A DNA stretch of 27,974 nt from an uncultured Treponema sp. Lineage in GTDB: Bacteria > Spirochaetota > Spirochaetia > Treponematales > Treponemataceae. A program made the position numbers and the translations under genes. Shown piece by piece: positions 16,464 to 23,104 of this stretch (position 1 is the first letter of the stretch; the number at the start of each line of letters is the position of its first letter). The notes beneath the pieces were generated by a model that ran no database searches, had not been told where the DNA came from, and saw only the letters and a list, made by a program, of their open reading frames with translations. The stretch spans positions 1 to 27,974 of the forward strand of contig CAKUTI010000026.1 in the NCBI GenBank assembly GCA_934691925.1. The letters run 5' to 3'.

Positions 16464-18035
16464 TTAATCGTTGACTTTATTGTCATCCATAAGGAGATTG
16501 CTAGACTCAACCTGAATCTTGCAGCGGTTTTCCCAGTCAAGACCGCCCATATTGTCAAATTCATTGAGCCAGTTTTTCCAGCTTTCAGGAGTCAGACGAA
16601 CCGCGCCAGTAACAAAATCAAGAACGCCTTTCTCGTAATATTCTTTAAGCTCTTTTGAGCAGCCTGGAATTCCGACAGCCATAGTCCACGGCTGGTTCTG
16701 CATTGAACGGAGCAAAGTCAAGGCCGACATTGTTTTTCCGTTGCGAGAAATCCAAGTTGGATAACGGCCGGCAAGCTCTTCGTTCGAGTTGTGGAAAACA
16801 AGGTTTCTAAGCTGCAAAAGCGAAGCCACAGATTTTTTTGTATACGCAAGCTCCGGATTTGGAAGTCCTTCAGTTGTGACTTCTCCGTTGTCATCAAGAA
16901 GAAAGTTCACGCCTTCCTCGCCGTAAACGACGTAATTGTAGCCGTCGGTAGACATCCACTCAAGAAGTTTTGCAAGAACAGGCAGTTTCCCAAGTTCCTG
17001 AGTTCTTTTTGAAACTGCGTAAGTTCTGTAGCCGGTTGTGTAAGCTCCAACGGAAGATTCTCCGCGCGGTCCCTTTGGAGGCGCAATAAGAAGCCATTCG
17101 CCGTCCGGGAATTTCTCATCAAAAGAACGGTAGTTCGATTCAAGCGCGAGAGCCGCATTCTGCTCGCGCATCATTCCGAATTTTCCAGCTTTCCACGCCG
17201 CACGGAATTCGTTTTTGTTGTATGTTGTCCAGTTCGGGTCGATTACGCGGTCAGCGCACATTGTTCTGACAAAATCGAGAGCGTCATAATACGCAGGCTT
17301 ACGAACGTTCAAGCCGGCATTTTTCTTTGTTGCATTGTAAGTTCCCTCAACACCGAACGCGCCGAAAAACGGAGAAAAACGCTTTCCAAGTCCATCCTCA
17401 TAATTGGCAATTTCAATGTACGCGCCGTAACCATAAGTGTCGTCCTTGCCGTTTCCGTCAGGGTCATTAAAAGTGAATTCGCGCATAACGTTAAGGAATT
17501 CTTCTGTTGTTGTAGGAACTGAAAGCCCCAACTTGTCGAGCCAGTCCTTTCTGATAAGAACACCCTCGTTGCGGTCGATAGAGCCGGAATGTGAAAGCCC
17601 GAAAGAAAGTCCGTCAAAAGTTGAAGAGCGGCGTGAAGCACCATTGTACATCTGCTTTGTGCGCTCCGGCATCAGCGGATACATAGAGTCAACGCGCGCA
17701 ATCTTGTCCTCTGAGAGCAGCTTAATCAAAGTATCACGGTTCACATAAAACAAGTCTGGAAGCGAATTTGTCTTTGCCGCCGACAAAATCGCATTGCTAA
17801 GCTCGTCCTTGTCTGTCGGAAGCGCGACCGCCTTCAAGTTAATTCCCAAGTCGCCTTCAATTCTGTCAAGCAAATCGCACTCTTTTGGAAGAGGAGCAGC
17901 GTCGCTTGTGTAAGGGCTGTACCAAATTTCAATTTCGTTAAGCTCGGAAATTCCTTCCATATCGATTCTTTCGCAGGCTGTAAAAACAAAGCCCGCAGCC
18001 AAAATCAAAGAAACAGCTTTTATGATTTTCTTCAT
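16464..18035 (-). CDS. Extracellular solute-binding lipoprotein, family 1 (LplA-like)
   Basis: A 523-aa ABC-type solute-binding protein with signal peptide and lipobox VFTAC (Cys21). It has the large two-lobe fold of family 1 proteins for oligosaccharides: IEIWYSPYTSDA, LPDLFYVNRDTLIKLLSEDKI, GVLIRKDWLDKLGLSVPTTTEEF, and the calcium-type loop FNDPDGNGKDDTYG common in LplA-like proteins of gut and soil bacteria. A sugar oligomer is the likely ligand. No permease (LplB/YtcP) or ATPase gene lies nearby, so it is another orphan binding protein. GGAAGG about seven bases before the ATG gives the start. Confidence 0.88.
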   Translation of the reverse strand: MKKIIKAVSLILAAGFVFTACERIDMEGISELNEIEIWYSPYTSDAAPLPKECDLLDRIEGDLGINLKAVALPTDKDELSNAILSAAKTNSLPDLFYVNRDTLIKLLSEDKIARVDSMYPLMPERTKQMYNGASRRSSTFDGLSFGLSHSGSIDRNEGVLIRKDWLDKLGLSVPTTTEEFLNVMREFTFNDPDGNGKDDTYGYGAYIEIANYEDGLGKRFSPFFGAFGVEGTYNATKKNAGLNVRKPAYYDALDFVRTMCADRVIDPNWTTYNKNEFRAAWKAGKFGMMREQNAALALESNYRSFDEKFPDGEWLLIAPPKGPRGESSVGAYTTGYRTYAVSKRTQELGKLPVLAKLLEWMSTDGYNYVVYGEEGVNFLLDDNGEVTTEGLPNPELAYTKKSVASLLQLRNLVFHNSNEELAGRYPTWISRNGKTMSALTLLRSMQNQPWTMAVGIPGCSKELKEYYEKGVLDFVTGAVRLTPESWKNWLNEFDNMGGLDWENRCKIQVESSNLLMDDNKVND

Positions 18036-18066
18036 TTTTTTCCTTCCAAGTCAAATGGATTTTTCT

Positions 18067-18095
18067 ATTTTATTATTATTTTCGGAAAGTTTAAA
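18067..18095 (-). promoter_or_regulatory. Probable promoter of the LplA-like gene
   Basis: Minus strand: TTTAAA (18090-18095), 17-bp spacer, TAAAAT (18067-18072). Leader about 25 bases with GGAAGG. Confidence 0.45.
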
Positions 18096-18133
18096 CACGT
18101 TCCGCAGAAAGGAGCAGTTCTGGAAAGTTAGAG

Positions 18134-18260
18134 TTCGGAAGATTTCGATTTTTGGGAACAGATGAAGCAAAACAAGATTTTTGGATTTCGGAAGATTTTA
18201 GATTTTTCAGACAAAGCGAAATCACACAAGTTCTTTTGGTTTCCGTAAGATTTCAGATTT
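18134..18260. repeat. Three degenerate direct repeats, 53-54 bp period
   Basis: TTCGGAAGATTT recurs at 18134, 18187 and, as TTCCGTAAGATTT, at 18241, each followed by a C/T-A/G-GATTT stretch. Together they fill the non-coding gap 18096-18286 between the methyltransferase and the binding-protein gene; no gene is seen there. Confidence 0.55.
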
Positions 18261-18286
18261 CAAAACACAAAAGATTTTTCATCTTC

Positions 18287-19213
18287 TTATTTTCCAGAAT
18301 TTCGCTCCCAAAAAACGCCGTCCTCGTAGCCTTGAATTTTCTTGTCGTTTTCAGCGAGATTCAGCCTTTTTTGCGCGAGAAGGCAATATTCCTCGTTCAG
18401 CTCGATTCCGCAGTAATTTCTGCCAAGCTTTTTCGCCACAACGCTTGCAGTTCCGCTTCCCAAGAACGGATCAAAAACCAAGTCGCCCGGCTTGGAGCTT
18501 GCCAAAATCAGCTTCGCGTAAAGTTTTTCAGGCTTTTGGGTCGGATGCTCGGTGTTTTCAGGCATTGACCAAAACGGAACTGAAATATCGTCCCAAAAAT
18601 TCGAGGGATATGTTACTCTGAATTTTCCGTCGTCGCTTTCCTCCCAGTCTTTCGGCTTTCCTTCTTGACGGTAAGGAGCGACAACTTTTCTCTTGATTTT
18701 CACGGCTTCAACGTTGAAATAATAATCTTTCGGATTTTTCACCGCGAACCAAATATCTTCCATTGAATTTTTCCAGTTCGATTTTGAGCCGCGCCCTTTT
18801 TCCCTCTGCCAAGTGATTCTATTCAGAACGAAAAGCTCTTTTTCCACCGCGCGCTGCAAAGACGAAGTGCATTTCCAGTCGCCGCAAATGTAAAGCGAGC
18901 CGTTTTTTTTGAGTTTTTTGCAGACAAGAGGAAACCACGAAGCCAGATATTCGTCATAAGACTCGATTGAACGCTGTAAAAACGTAAATCCGTTGAAATT
19001 TTTCGTGAGATTGTAAGGCGGATCGATTATGATTAAATCCGCAAATTCGTCAGGAAGAAGCGGAAGAGCCTCCAAAATGTCGGAATTTATCGTAGAATTA
19101 ACGAAATTTCCAAAATTCACTTGGCTTTTTGTGAGAATTTGGCTTTTTAAAACAGGAATTTCATCCTCACTCAAAATGACAGTTCTGTTCCGCGGAGCTT
19201 TCTGTTTTTTCAT
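18287..19213 (-). CDS. Orphan beta-class DNA methyltransferase (N6-adenine or N4-cytosine)
   Basis: A 308-aa AdoMet-dependent DNA methyltransferase. Motif IV DPPY (64-67) precedes motif I FDPFLGSGT (247-255), the order of the beta class. Between them are RITWQREKGRG, WKNSMEDIWFAV and YPSNFWDDI, and then HPTQKPEKLYAKLI. The DPPY form favours N6-adenine methylation, though N4-cytosine is not excluded. The recognition sequence cannot be read off. No restriction endonuclease gene is beside it, so it is solitary. The start codon lies one base after the stop of the P1 peptidase gene and there is no ribosome site, implying translational coupling. Confidence 0.88.
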   Translation of the reverse strand: MKKQKAPRNRTVILSEDEIPVLKSQILTKSQVNFGNFVNSTINSDILEALPLLPDEFADLIIIDPPYNLTKNFNGFTFLQRSIESYDEYLASWFPLVCKKLKKNGSLYICGDWKCTSSLQRAVEKELFVLNRITWQREKGRGSKSNWKNSMEDIWFAVKNPKDYYFNVEAVKIKRKVVAPYRQEGKPKDWEESDDGKFRVTYPSNFWDDISVPFWSMPENTEHPTQKPEKLYAKLILASSKPGDLVFDPFLGSGTASVVAKKLGRNYCGIELNEEYCLLAQKRLNLAENDKKIQGYEDGVFWERNSGK

Positions 19214-19214
19214 A

Positions 19215-20267
19215 CTAGCTATTTTTATTGAAGAGAATCGCGTTTTTTATCGCTTTTTCCATGACTTCGGCGGCCAAAGTTCCAGCAACATTCAGATTTG
19301 ACTTTACTTTGTTTTCGGATTTTGCCGTGCTGAACGCGTAAATCGTGTCGCCGTCGCCCATCGTTCCAACCGGCCTAATGCATCTGTCGTAAGCCGCGCG
19401 CGTCATTGAGGCGACTTTTTTTAGCTGCGACTTTGAAAAGTCTCCGTTCGTGAAAACCGCGCCGATTGTCGTGTTCGCTCTGCCCGAAAACGCGCCACAC
19501 TCGCAAGATTTCTCGTAAATTTTGTAAAGCTCTTTCACGCTGTCGCAAAATGATTTTTTGTCTTCTGACAAAAGTCCCGCGATTTTTCTTCCGCCTGCAC
19601 ATTCGCCGTCAAAAGCGTAAATGTCGCCGAGCGCGTTCACAACGACCGCCGCCCCGATTTTTAGATTTCCGACCTGAGCCGCTGCAAAGCCGATTCCAGC
19701 CTTTTGGCTTCGCTCCATTCCGCAGATTTTTCCGACCGTCGCGCCAGTTCCCGCGCCGAAAGAGCCGTTTCTAGCCCCGGAAAAAACTTTGTTTTCAAAA
19801 CGAGAAAGATTCTGCGAAATGCCGCAAGGAGAGTCAGATGACGCACGAGAAATGCCGCAAGATGAGTCTAAAGCCGCCTCGCAAGCTTCCTCGCCCATTT
19901 TTTGGTCAGGACGGATTTTCGCGCTTCCAAAGCTCAAATCATAAATGTCGCTTTGAACAACAATCGGAACTAAAGCAGAGCGTGTGTCATAGCCGATCCC
20001 GTGCTTTTCAAGGCAGTCCATAACTCCGCTTGAAGCTTCAAGCCCGTAAGCCGAGCCGCCGCCCAAGACAAGCGCATTCACAGGAGTGTCGGCGCGCTCC
20101 GGATCGATTACAGGAGTTTCCCGGCTTGCAGGTCCGCCGCCAGAAATATCAACCGCTCCGACCGCCGTGTAAGGAAAAACAAAAACTGTAACGCCTGTTT
20201 TCGCGTCGTCATTTTGAGCGTTTCCAACGAGAACGCCCTCAATTTCTGAAAAATCAATCTCTTTCAT
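19215..20267 (-). CDS. P1-family (S58, DmpA-like) N-terminal nucleophile peptidase with repeat insertion
   Basis: A 350-aa protein of the DmpA/ornithine-acetyltransferase-like fold. FPYTAVGAVDISGGGPASRET, ALVLGGGSAYGLEA, FGAGTGATVGK and GRANTTIGAVFTNG are family blocks; self-cleavage is expected at the NTT (265-267), releasing a Thr nucleophile. Members hydrolyse N-terminal residues of peptides, amides or beta-peptides. Residues about 134-165 are an insertion absent from typical members and contain a duplicated unit (DSSCGIS and DSPCGIS); the DNA there has two copies of GAAATGCCGCAAG 33 bp apart. The insertion precedes the GAGTGATVGK block and may be a surface loop. Middle gene of a three-gene minus-strand run with YugP and the methyltransferase. 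Confidence 0.85.
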   Translation of the reverse strand: MKEIDFSEIEGVLVGNAQNDDAKTGVTVFVFPYTAVGAVDISGGGPASRETPVIDPERADTPVNALVLGGGSAYGLEASSGVMDCLEKHGIGYDTRSALVPIVVQSDIYDLSFGSAKIRPDQKMGEEACEAALDSSCGISRASSDSPCGISQNLSRFENKVFSGARNGSFGAGTGATVGKICGMERSQKAGIGFAAAQVGNLKIGAAVVVNALGDIYAFDGECAGGRKIAGLLSEDKKSFCDSVKELYKIYEKSCECGAFSGRANTTIGAVFTNGDFSKSQLKKVASMTRAAYDRCIRPVGTMGDGDTIYAFSTAKSENKVKSNLNVAGTLAAEVMEKAIKNAILFNKNS

Positions 20268-20293
20268 TTTTTTATTTTTACCGATTTATCTTT

Positions 20294-21028
20294 TTATCTT
20301 CTTCGCCGTTTCTGAGTCAAAAGCAAAAGCCGAGCAAAGTTTCCGATTGCGCCGAGCGCGCTTGCAACATAAGTCATCGCCGCCGCCCACAAAACTTCCC
20401 GCGCGCCTGCAACTTCATCTTTGTCAACAAAAACGCCCGCGCCTTTCAGGATTTTCAATGCGCGCCACGAAGCGTTGAATTCAACAGGAAGAGTAACGAG
20501 ATAAAAAAGCGTCGCGCCTGCAAAAAGCAAAAGCCCGATGTTCGTCAAAAGCTGGCAAATCGGAACATATTCTGAAGAAGCGGCAGAATATCCAAAGCCA
20601 AGCCCCGCAATCGCAAGAATCGGGCCGAAAGTCGAGCCAAGATTAGCGACCGGAACAAGCATACGGCGGAATTCAAGCGGAAAATATCCGACATTGTGCT
20701 GAATCGCGTGTCCTGTCTCGTGCGCCGCAACTCCAACCGCCGCAATCGAAGAGCTTGAATAAGTCGCGTCGCTTAAACTTAGAACCTTGTTCGCCGGATT
20801 GTAATTGTCGGTCAAATTTCCTTTGATATGCGCAATTTTAACGTCTGTGATTCCGTTCGCACGAAGCAAAATCGCCGCCGCCTGCGCGCCTGTAACGCCT
20901 TTTTTCGTGCGGATTCTGTCGTACTTTGCAAAGCGTGTTTTTACCGCAGACTGCGCCCACATTCCCAAAAGCAAAGCCGGAACTGCAAAAATCAAATAGC
21001 TTAAATCAAAACCGCCATAATAAAACAT
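20294..21028 (-). CDS. YugP-type zinc membrane metallopeptidase
   Basis: A 244-aa protein starting at MFYYGGFDLSYLIF; GGAG lies about ten bases upstream. An in-frame ATG 153 bases further upstream would add residues encoded by repeat DNA and is not accepted. There are about four hydrophobic segments: N-terminal (10-28), two in the middle (about 127-165) and one near the C-terminus. The zinc motif is AAHETGHAIQH (His103, Glu104, His107). GVTGAQAAAILLRANG, NYNPANKVLSLSD and LPVEFNASWRAL are typical of the YugP (DUF2268-unrelated, peptidase membrane) family. The substrate is unknown; a role in membrane-protein turnover is inferred. It ends in a run of Arg. Likely first gene of the run with the P1 peptidase and the methyltransferase. 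Confidence 0.85.
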   Translation of the reverse strand: MFYYGGFDLSYLIFAVPALLLGMWAQSAVKTRFAKYDRIRTKKGVTGAQAAAILLRANGITDVKIAHIKGNLTDNYNPANKVLSLSDATYSSSSIAAVGVAAHETGHAIQHNVGYFPLEFRRMLVPVANLGSTFGPILAIAGLGFGYSAASSEYVPICQLLTNIGLLLFAGATLFYLVTLPVEFNASWRALKILKGAGVFVDKDEVAGAREVLWAAAMTYVASALGAIGNFARLLLLTQKRRRR

Positions 21029-21080
21029 CTTTTGAACTCCATTTTTTTCGCGGAAACGCAACTTCGCCACGCAAATCAAG

Positions 21081-21155
21081 TTTCCGCAATGCGGCATTGC
21101 AAAATTTGTCATTCTGGACTTGAAACCGGCAAAATCAAATTTCCGCAATGCAGCA
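21081..21155. repeat. Two copies of a TTTCCGCAATGC repeat upstream of yugP-like gene
   Basis: TTTCCGCAATGCGGCA (21081-21096) and TTTCCGCAATGCAGCA (21140-21155), 59 bp apart, with GTCATTCTGGACTTG between. GCAATG-CCG-CATTGC can form a hairpin. This looks like a decayed REP-type element; its GAAATGCCGCAA-like core resembles the insertion in the P1 peptidase gene. Confidence 0.5.
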
Positions 21156-21217
21156 GATTTTTCGGTTTTAGATTCTAGCATTTATCAATAATTTTTAAAA
21201 TACGGCTTTGAATAAAA

Positions 21218-21940
21218 TTAAATCCAGACTAAATCGCGCACGGAGCTGTAAGACACAAGAGGATTTCTGATATTCCAGCTTTCAAGATTCTGTTTCAATC
21301 CGTCTTCAGGAGTTCCGTCAAAAACTTTGTCGCCGCGGAACAAAACGATAAAACGGTCGGCAAGCCCCAGGCATTTTTCAAGCTCATGGGTCAAAATTAT
21401 GATTGTCTTTCCCTCGGAATTTAGCTTTTTCACGAGAGAATTCACCTGCTTTACGCCGCCAAAATCAAGATTCGCATAAGGCTCGTCCAAAATAAGAACC
21501 GGGAAATTCATTGAGAGCATACACGCAACGGCAAGCCGCCTTTTTTCGCCGCCCGAAAGAAAGCGCGCAGGATAGTCGGCCTTTGCCGAGAGCCCGGTCT
21601 GAAAAAGCGCGTCGTTCACGGCTTTTTCAATCTCTTCCTTTGATTTTTTCTGATTTTTAAGACCGAACGAGATGTCCTCGCGCGGAGTCTCGCCCAAAAT
21701 CTGAGTGTCGGCTTCCTGAAAAACAAGCCCTGCCCTTCCGTAAGACGCGACGCTTCCTGAATCGGCTTTTTCAAGCCCCGAAATTATGTTCATCAAAACG
21801 CTTTTTCCGCTTCCGTTCTCGCCGCCGATAACACAAAGCGAGCCTTCGTCAAGCGAAAACGAGACATTCCGCACCGCGACTTTTTCACCCTCGGCGGTCT
21901 CGTAGGATTTTGTGATGTTTTTTAGTTCAATTTTATTCAT
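21218..21940 (-). CDS. ECF-type ABC transporter ATPase (EcfA/BioM/CbiO family), orphan
   Basis: A 240-aa ATPase. Walker A is GENGSGKS (40-47), then the Q-loop LVFQEADTQILGETPREDISFG, which is characteristic of energy-coupling-factor ATPases, signature LSGGEKRR (128-135), Walker B VLILDEP (148-154) and switch LTHE. ECF transporters take up vitamins or metal ions such as biotin, cobalt or nickel. No T-component, S-component or second ATPase is seen on either side, so partner and substrate are unknown. No Shine-Dalgarno; a promoter with consensus TTGACA ends six bases before the ATG. A perfect 13-bp inverted repeat and a seven-copy palindrome array lie upstream, suggesting specific regulation. 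Confidence 0.87.
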   Translation of the reverse strand: MNKIELKNITKSYETAEGEKVAVRNVSFSLDEGSLCVIGGENGSGKSVLMNIISGLEKADSGSVASYGRAGLVFQEADTQILGETPREDISFGLKNQKKSKEEIEKAVNDALFQTGLSAKADYPARFLSGGEKRRLAVACMLSMNFPVLILDEPYANLDFGGVKQVNSLVKKLNSEGKTIIILTHELEKCLGLADRFIVLFRGDKVFDGTPEDGLKQNLESWNIRNPLVSYSSVRDLVWI

Positions 21941-21946
21941 TCAAAG

Positions 21947-21975
21947 ATAATCGCAAATTGGAGAACGATTGTCAA
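21947..21975 (-). promoter_or_regulatory. Promoter of ECF ATPase gene, leaderless type
   Basis: Minus strand: TTGACA (21970-21975), 17-bp spacer, GATTAT (21947-21952), then CTTTGA and the ATG at 21940. Six bases from the -10 box to the start. Confidence 0.7.
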
Positions 21976-22003
21976 CTTTGTTTCACTTTGCAAAGTTGAC
22001 AAT
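21968..22003. promoter_or_regulatory. Perfect 13-bp inverted repeat overlapping the -35 box
   Basis: ATTGTCAACTTTG (21968-21980) and CAAAGTTGACAAT (21991-22003), ten-base loop. The proximal arm includes the -35 TTGACA. A repressor or activator site is the simplest reading; there is no T-run for a terminator. Confidence 0.6.
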
Positions 22004-22040
22004 CCAGCAGATTTTGCCGATTTAGTCAGACACAGGCGGA

Positions 22041-22298
22041 TTTCGTATTCAGTACGATTTGAAAAATAAAACCGTCTTTCGTACTGAGTACGATTCAAGG
22101 AATTTTGAAAAAACGAGTTTCGTACTCATTACGATTCATAAAATTTTCGCAAGATGAGATTCGTACTCAATACGATTTATAAATTTTAGAAAAAATGACA
22201 TTCGTACTCATTACGATTTGTGTTTTTTGGAAAAAGAACATTCGTATTCAATACGATTCAAGAAAATGCAAAAAGCATATTTCGTATTGAATACGATT
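22041..22298. repeat. Array of seven palindromic sites, about 41-bp period
   Basis: Seven copies of TTCGTAyTsAnTACGATT, beginning (one base before TTCG) at 22041, 22077, 22118, 22159, 22200, 22240 and 22280; intervals 36, 41, 41, 41, 40 and 40. TCGTA and TACGA arms are invariant in all copies and all copies have the same orientation. The five-base centres are TTCAG, CTGAG, CTCAT, CTCAA, CTCAT, TTCAA, TTGAA; copies 2, 6 and 7 are perfect 15-bp palindromes with different but compensating arms. The AT-rich stretches between copies share a weak AAATTTTnGAAAAAA pattern, so the unit is a 41-bp tandem repeat in which only the palindrome was kept. Repeats are too short and spacers too alike for CRISPR. 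It fills the gap between the ECF ATPase promoter and REP element A. Confidence 0.9.
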
Positions 22299-22317
22299 TG
22301 GAAAAAATGCTTATGCC

Positions 22318-22407
22318 GTCACCCTGAATTTATTTCAGGGACTACATTTTTTATAGATTCCAAATCAAAGCGAACACAACAACAAACGTTCTCGAGTTCG
22401 GAATGAC
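22318..22407 (+). repeat. REP-like element A
   Basis: Begins GTCACCCTGAATTTATTTC, contains the hairpin CCCTGAA-TTTAT-TTCAGGG, and ends CGGAATGAC. It has about 45 extra bases before the 3' end compared with element B. Ends GTCA...TGAC are complementary. Confidence 0.75.
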
Positions 22408-22426
22408 GAGTTAAGGAAAAGCGGAA

Positions 22427-22448
22427 GCGGAGCCGCAGACAACTCCGC
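22427..22448 (-). terminator. Possible terminator of the liv-CBS operon
   Basis: GCGGAG (22427-22432) pairs with CTCCGC (22443-22448), ten-base loop. On the minus strand it is followed by an interrupted T-run (CCGCTTTTCCTT). Confidence 0.4.
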
Positions 22449-22457
22449 CCTGAAAAA

Positions 22458-23102
22458 CTAAAGTTCCCGGATGTCGAGCTTTTTGACGCCGATTTCGCTG
22501 ATTACGCTTTCAACGCCGTTTGTGTCGAGATTCGAGATTTTCACGGTGACTTTTTTGCTTGTCATATTGCTGCCGTCGTCCGTAACAACCGCGATTATGT
22601 TTCCGCCCTTGTCGGCGATTTTTCTTGCAAAGTCAGCGAGTGCGCCTGCTCTGTCTTGGAATTCCATTGTCACGCGCACTCCATGGTGGCGCGCGCCGAA
22701 CATTGAGATGAACTGCTTGAAAATGTCGCTTTCAGTGATGATTCCGACAAGGATTCCGTCCTGAACAACCGGCAAACAGCCGATGTCCTTGTCTGCCATT
22801 ATTCTTGCGGCTTCCTCAATAACTTCGTCAGGCGAAACTGTAACAGGATTTTTTGTCATCACCTTTTCGACTTTGAGCTTTGAGAGAAGATAGCCCATCT
22901 CGTAGATGTCGAGAGTTGTGGCGGCAGACGGAGCGGCCTTTGCCAAGTCGTTTTTTGTTATGATTCCAACGAGATTGCTGTCCTTGTCTAAAACCGGCAG
23001 CTTGTTGATTTTTTCTTTTGTCATTATCGCTTTGGCTTCGGTTACCGAGCGGTCAAGTGAAATGCAGACCGGGTTTTTGCTCATGTAGTCAGATATAATC
23101 AT
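22458..23102 (-). CDS. CBS-CBS-ACT regulatory protein (AcuB-like)
   Basis: A 214-aa cytoplasmic protein with two CBS repeats (about 7-57, MSKNPVCISLDRSVTEA to GIITKNDL; and 80-132, VMTKNPVTVSPDEV to GIITESDIF) and a C-terminal ACT domain (about 141-212, VTMEFQDRAGALADFARKIADKGGNI). CBS pairs bind adenine nucleotides and ACT domains often bind amino acids. It is the last gene of the liv operon, two bases after livF, with AGGAGG before its ATG. This position suggests sensing of branched-chain amino acids or energy state to control the transporter or metabolism, which is inference from position and domains. Confidence 0.88.
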   Translation of the reverse strand: MIISDYMSKNPVCISLDRSVTEAKAIMTKEKINKLPVLDKDSNLVGIITKNDLAKAAPSAATTLDIYEMGYLLSKLKVEKVMTKNPVTVSPDEVIEEAARIMADKDIGCLPVVQDGILVGIITESDIFKQFISMFGARHHGVRVTMEFQDRAGALADFARKIADKGGNIIAVVTDDGSNMTSKKVTVKISNLDTNGVESVISEIGVKKLDIREL

Positions 23103-23104
23103 TT

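Noticed and set aside
22041..22298. CRISPR array
   Set aside because: Repeats are 18-19 bp and vary, the stretches between are about 22 bp and resemble each other, and there are no cas genes.
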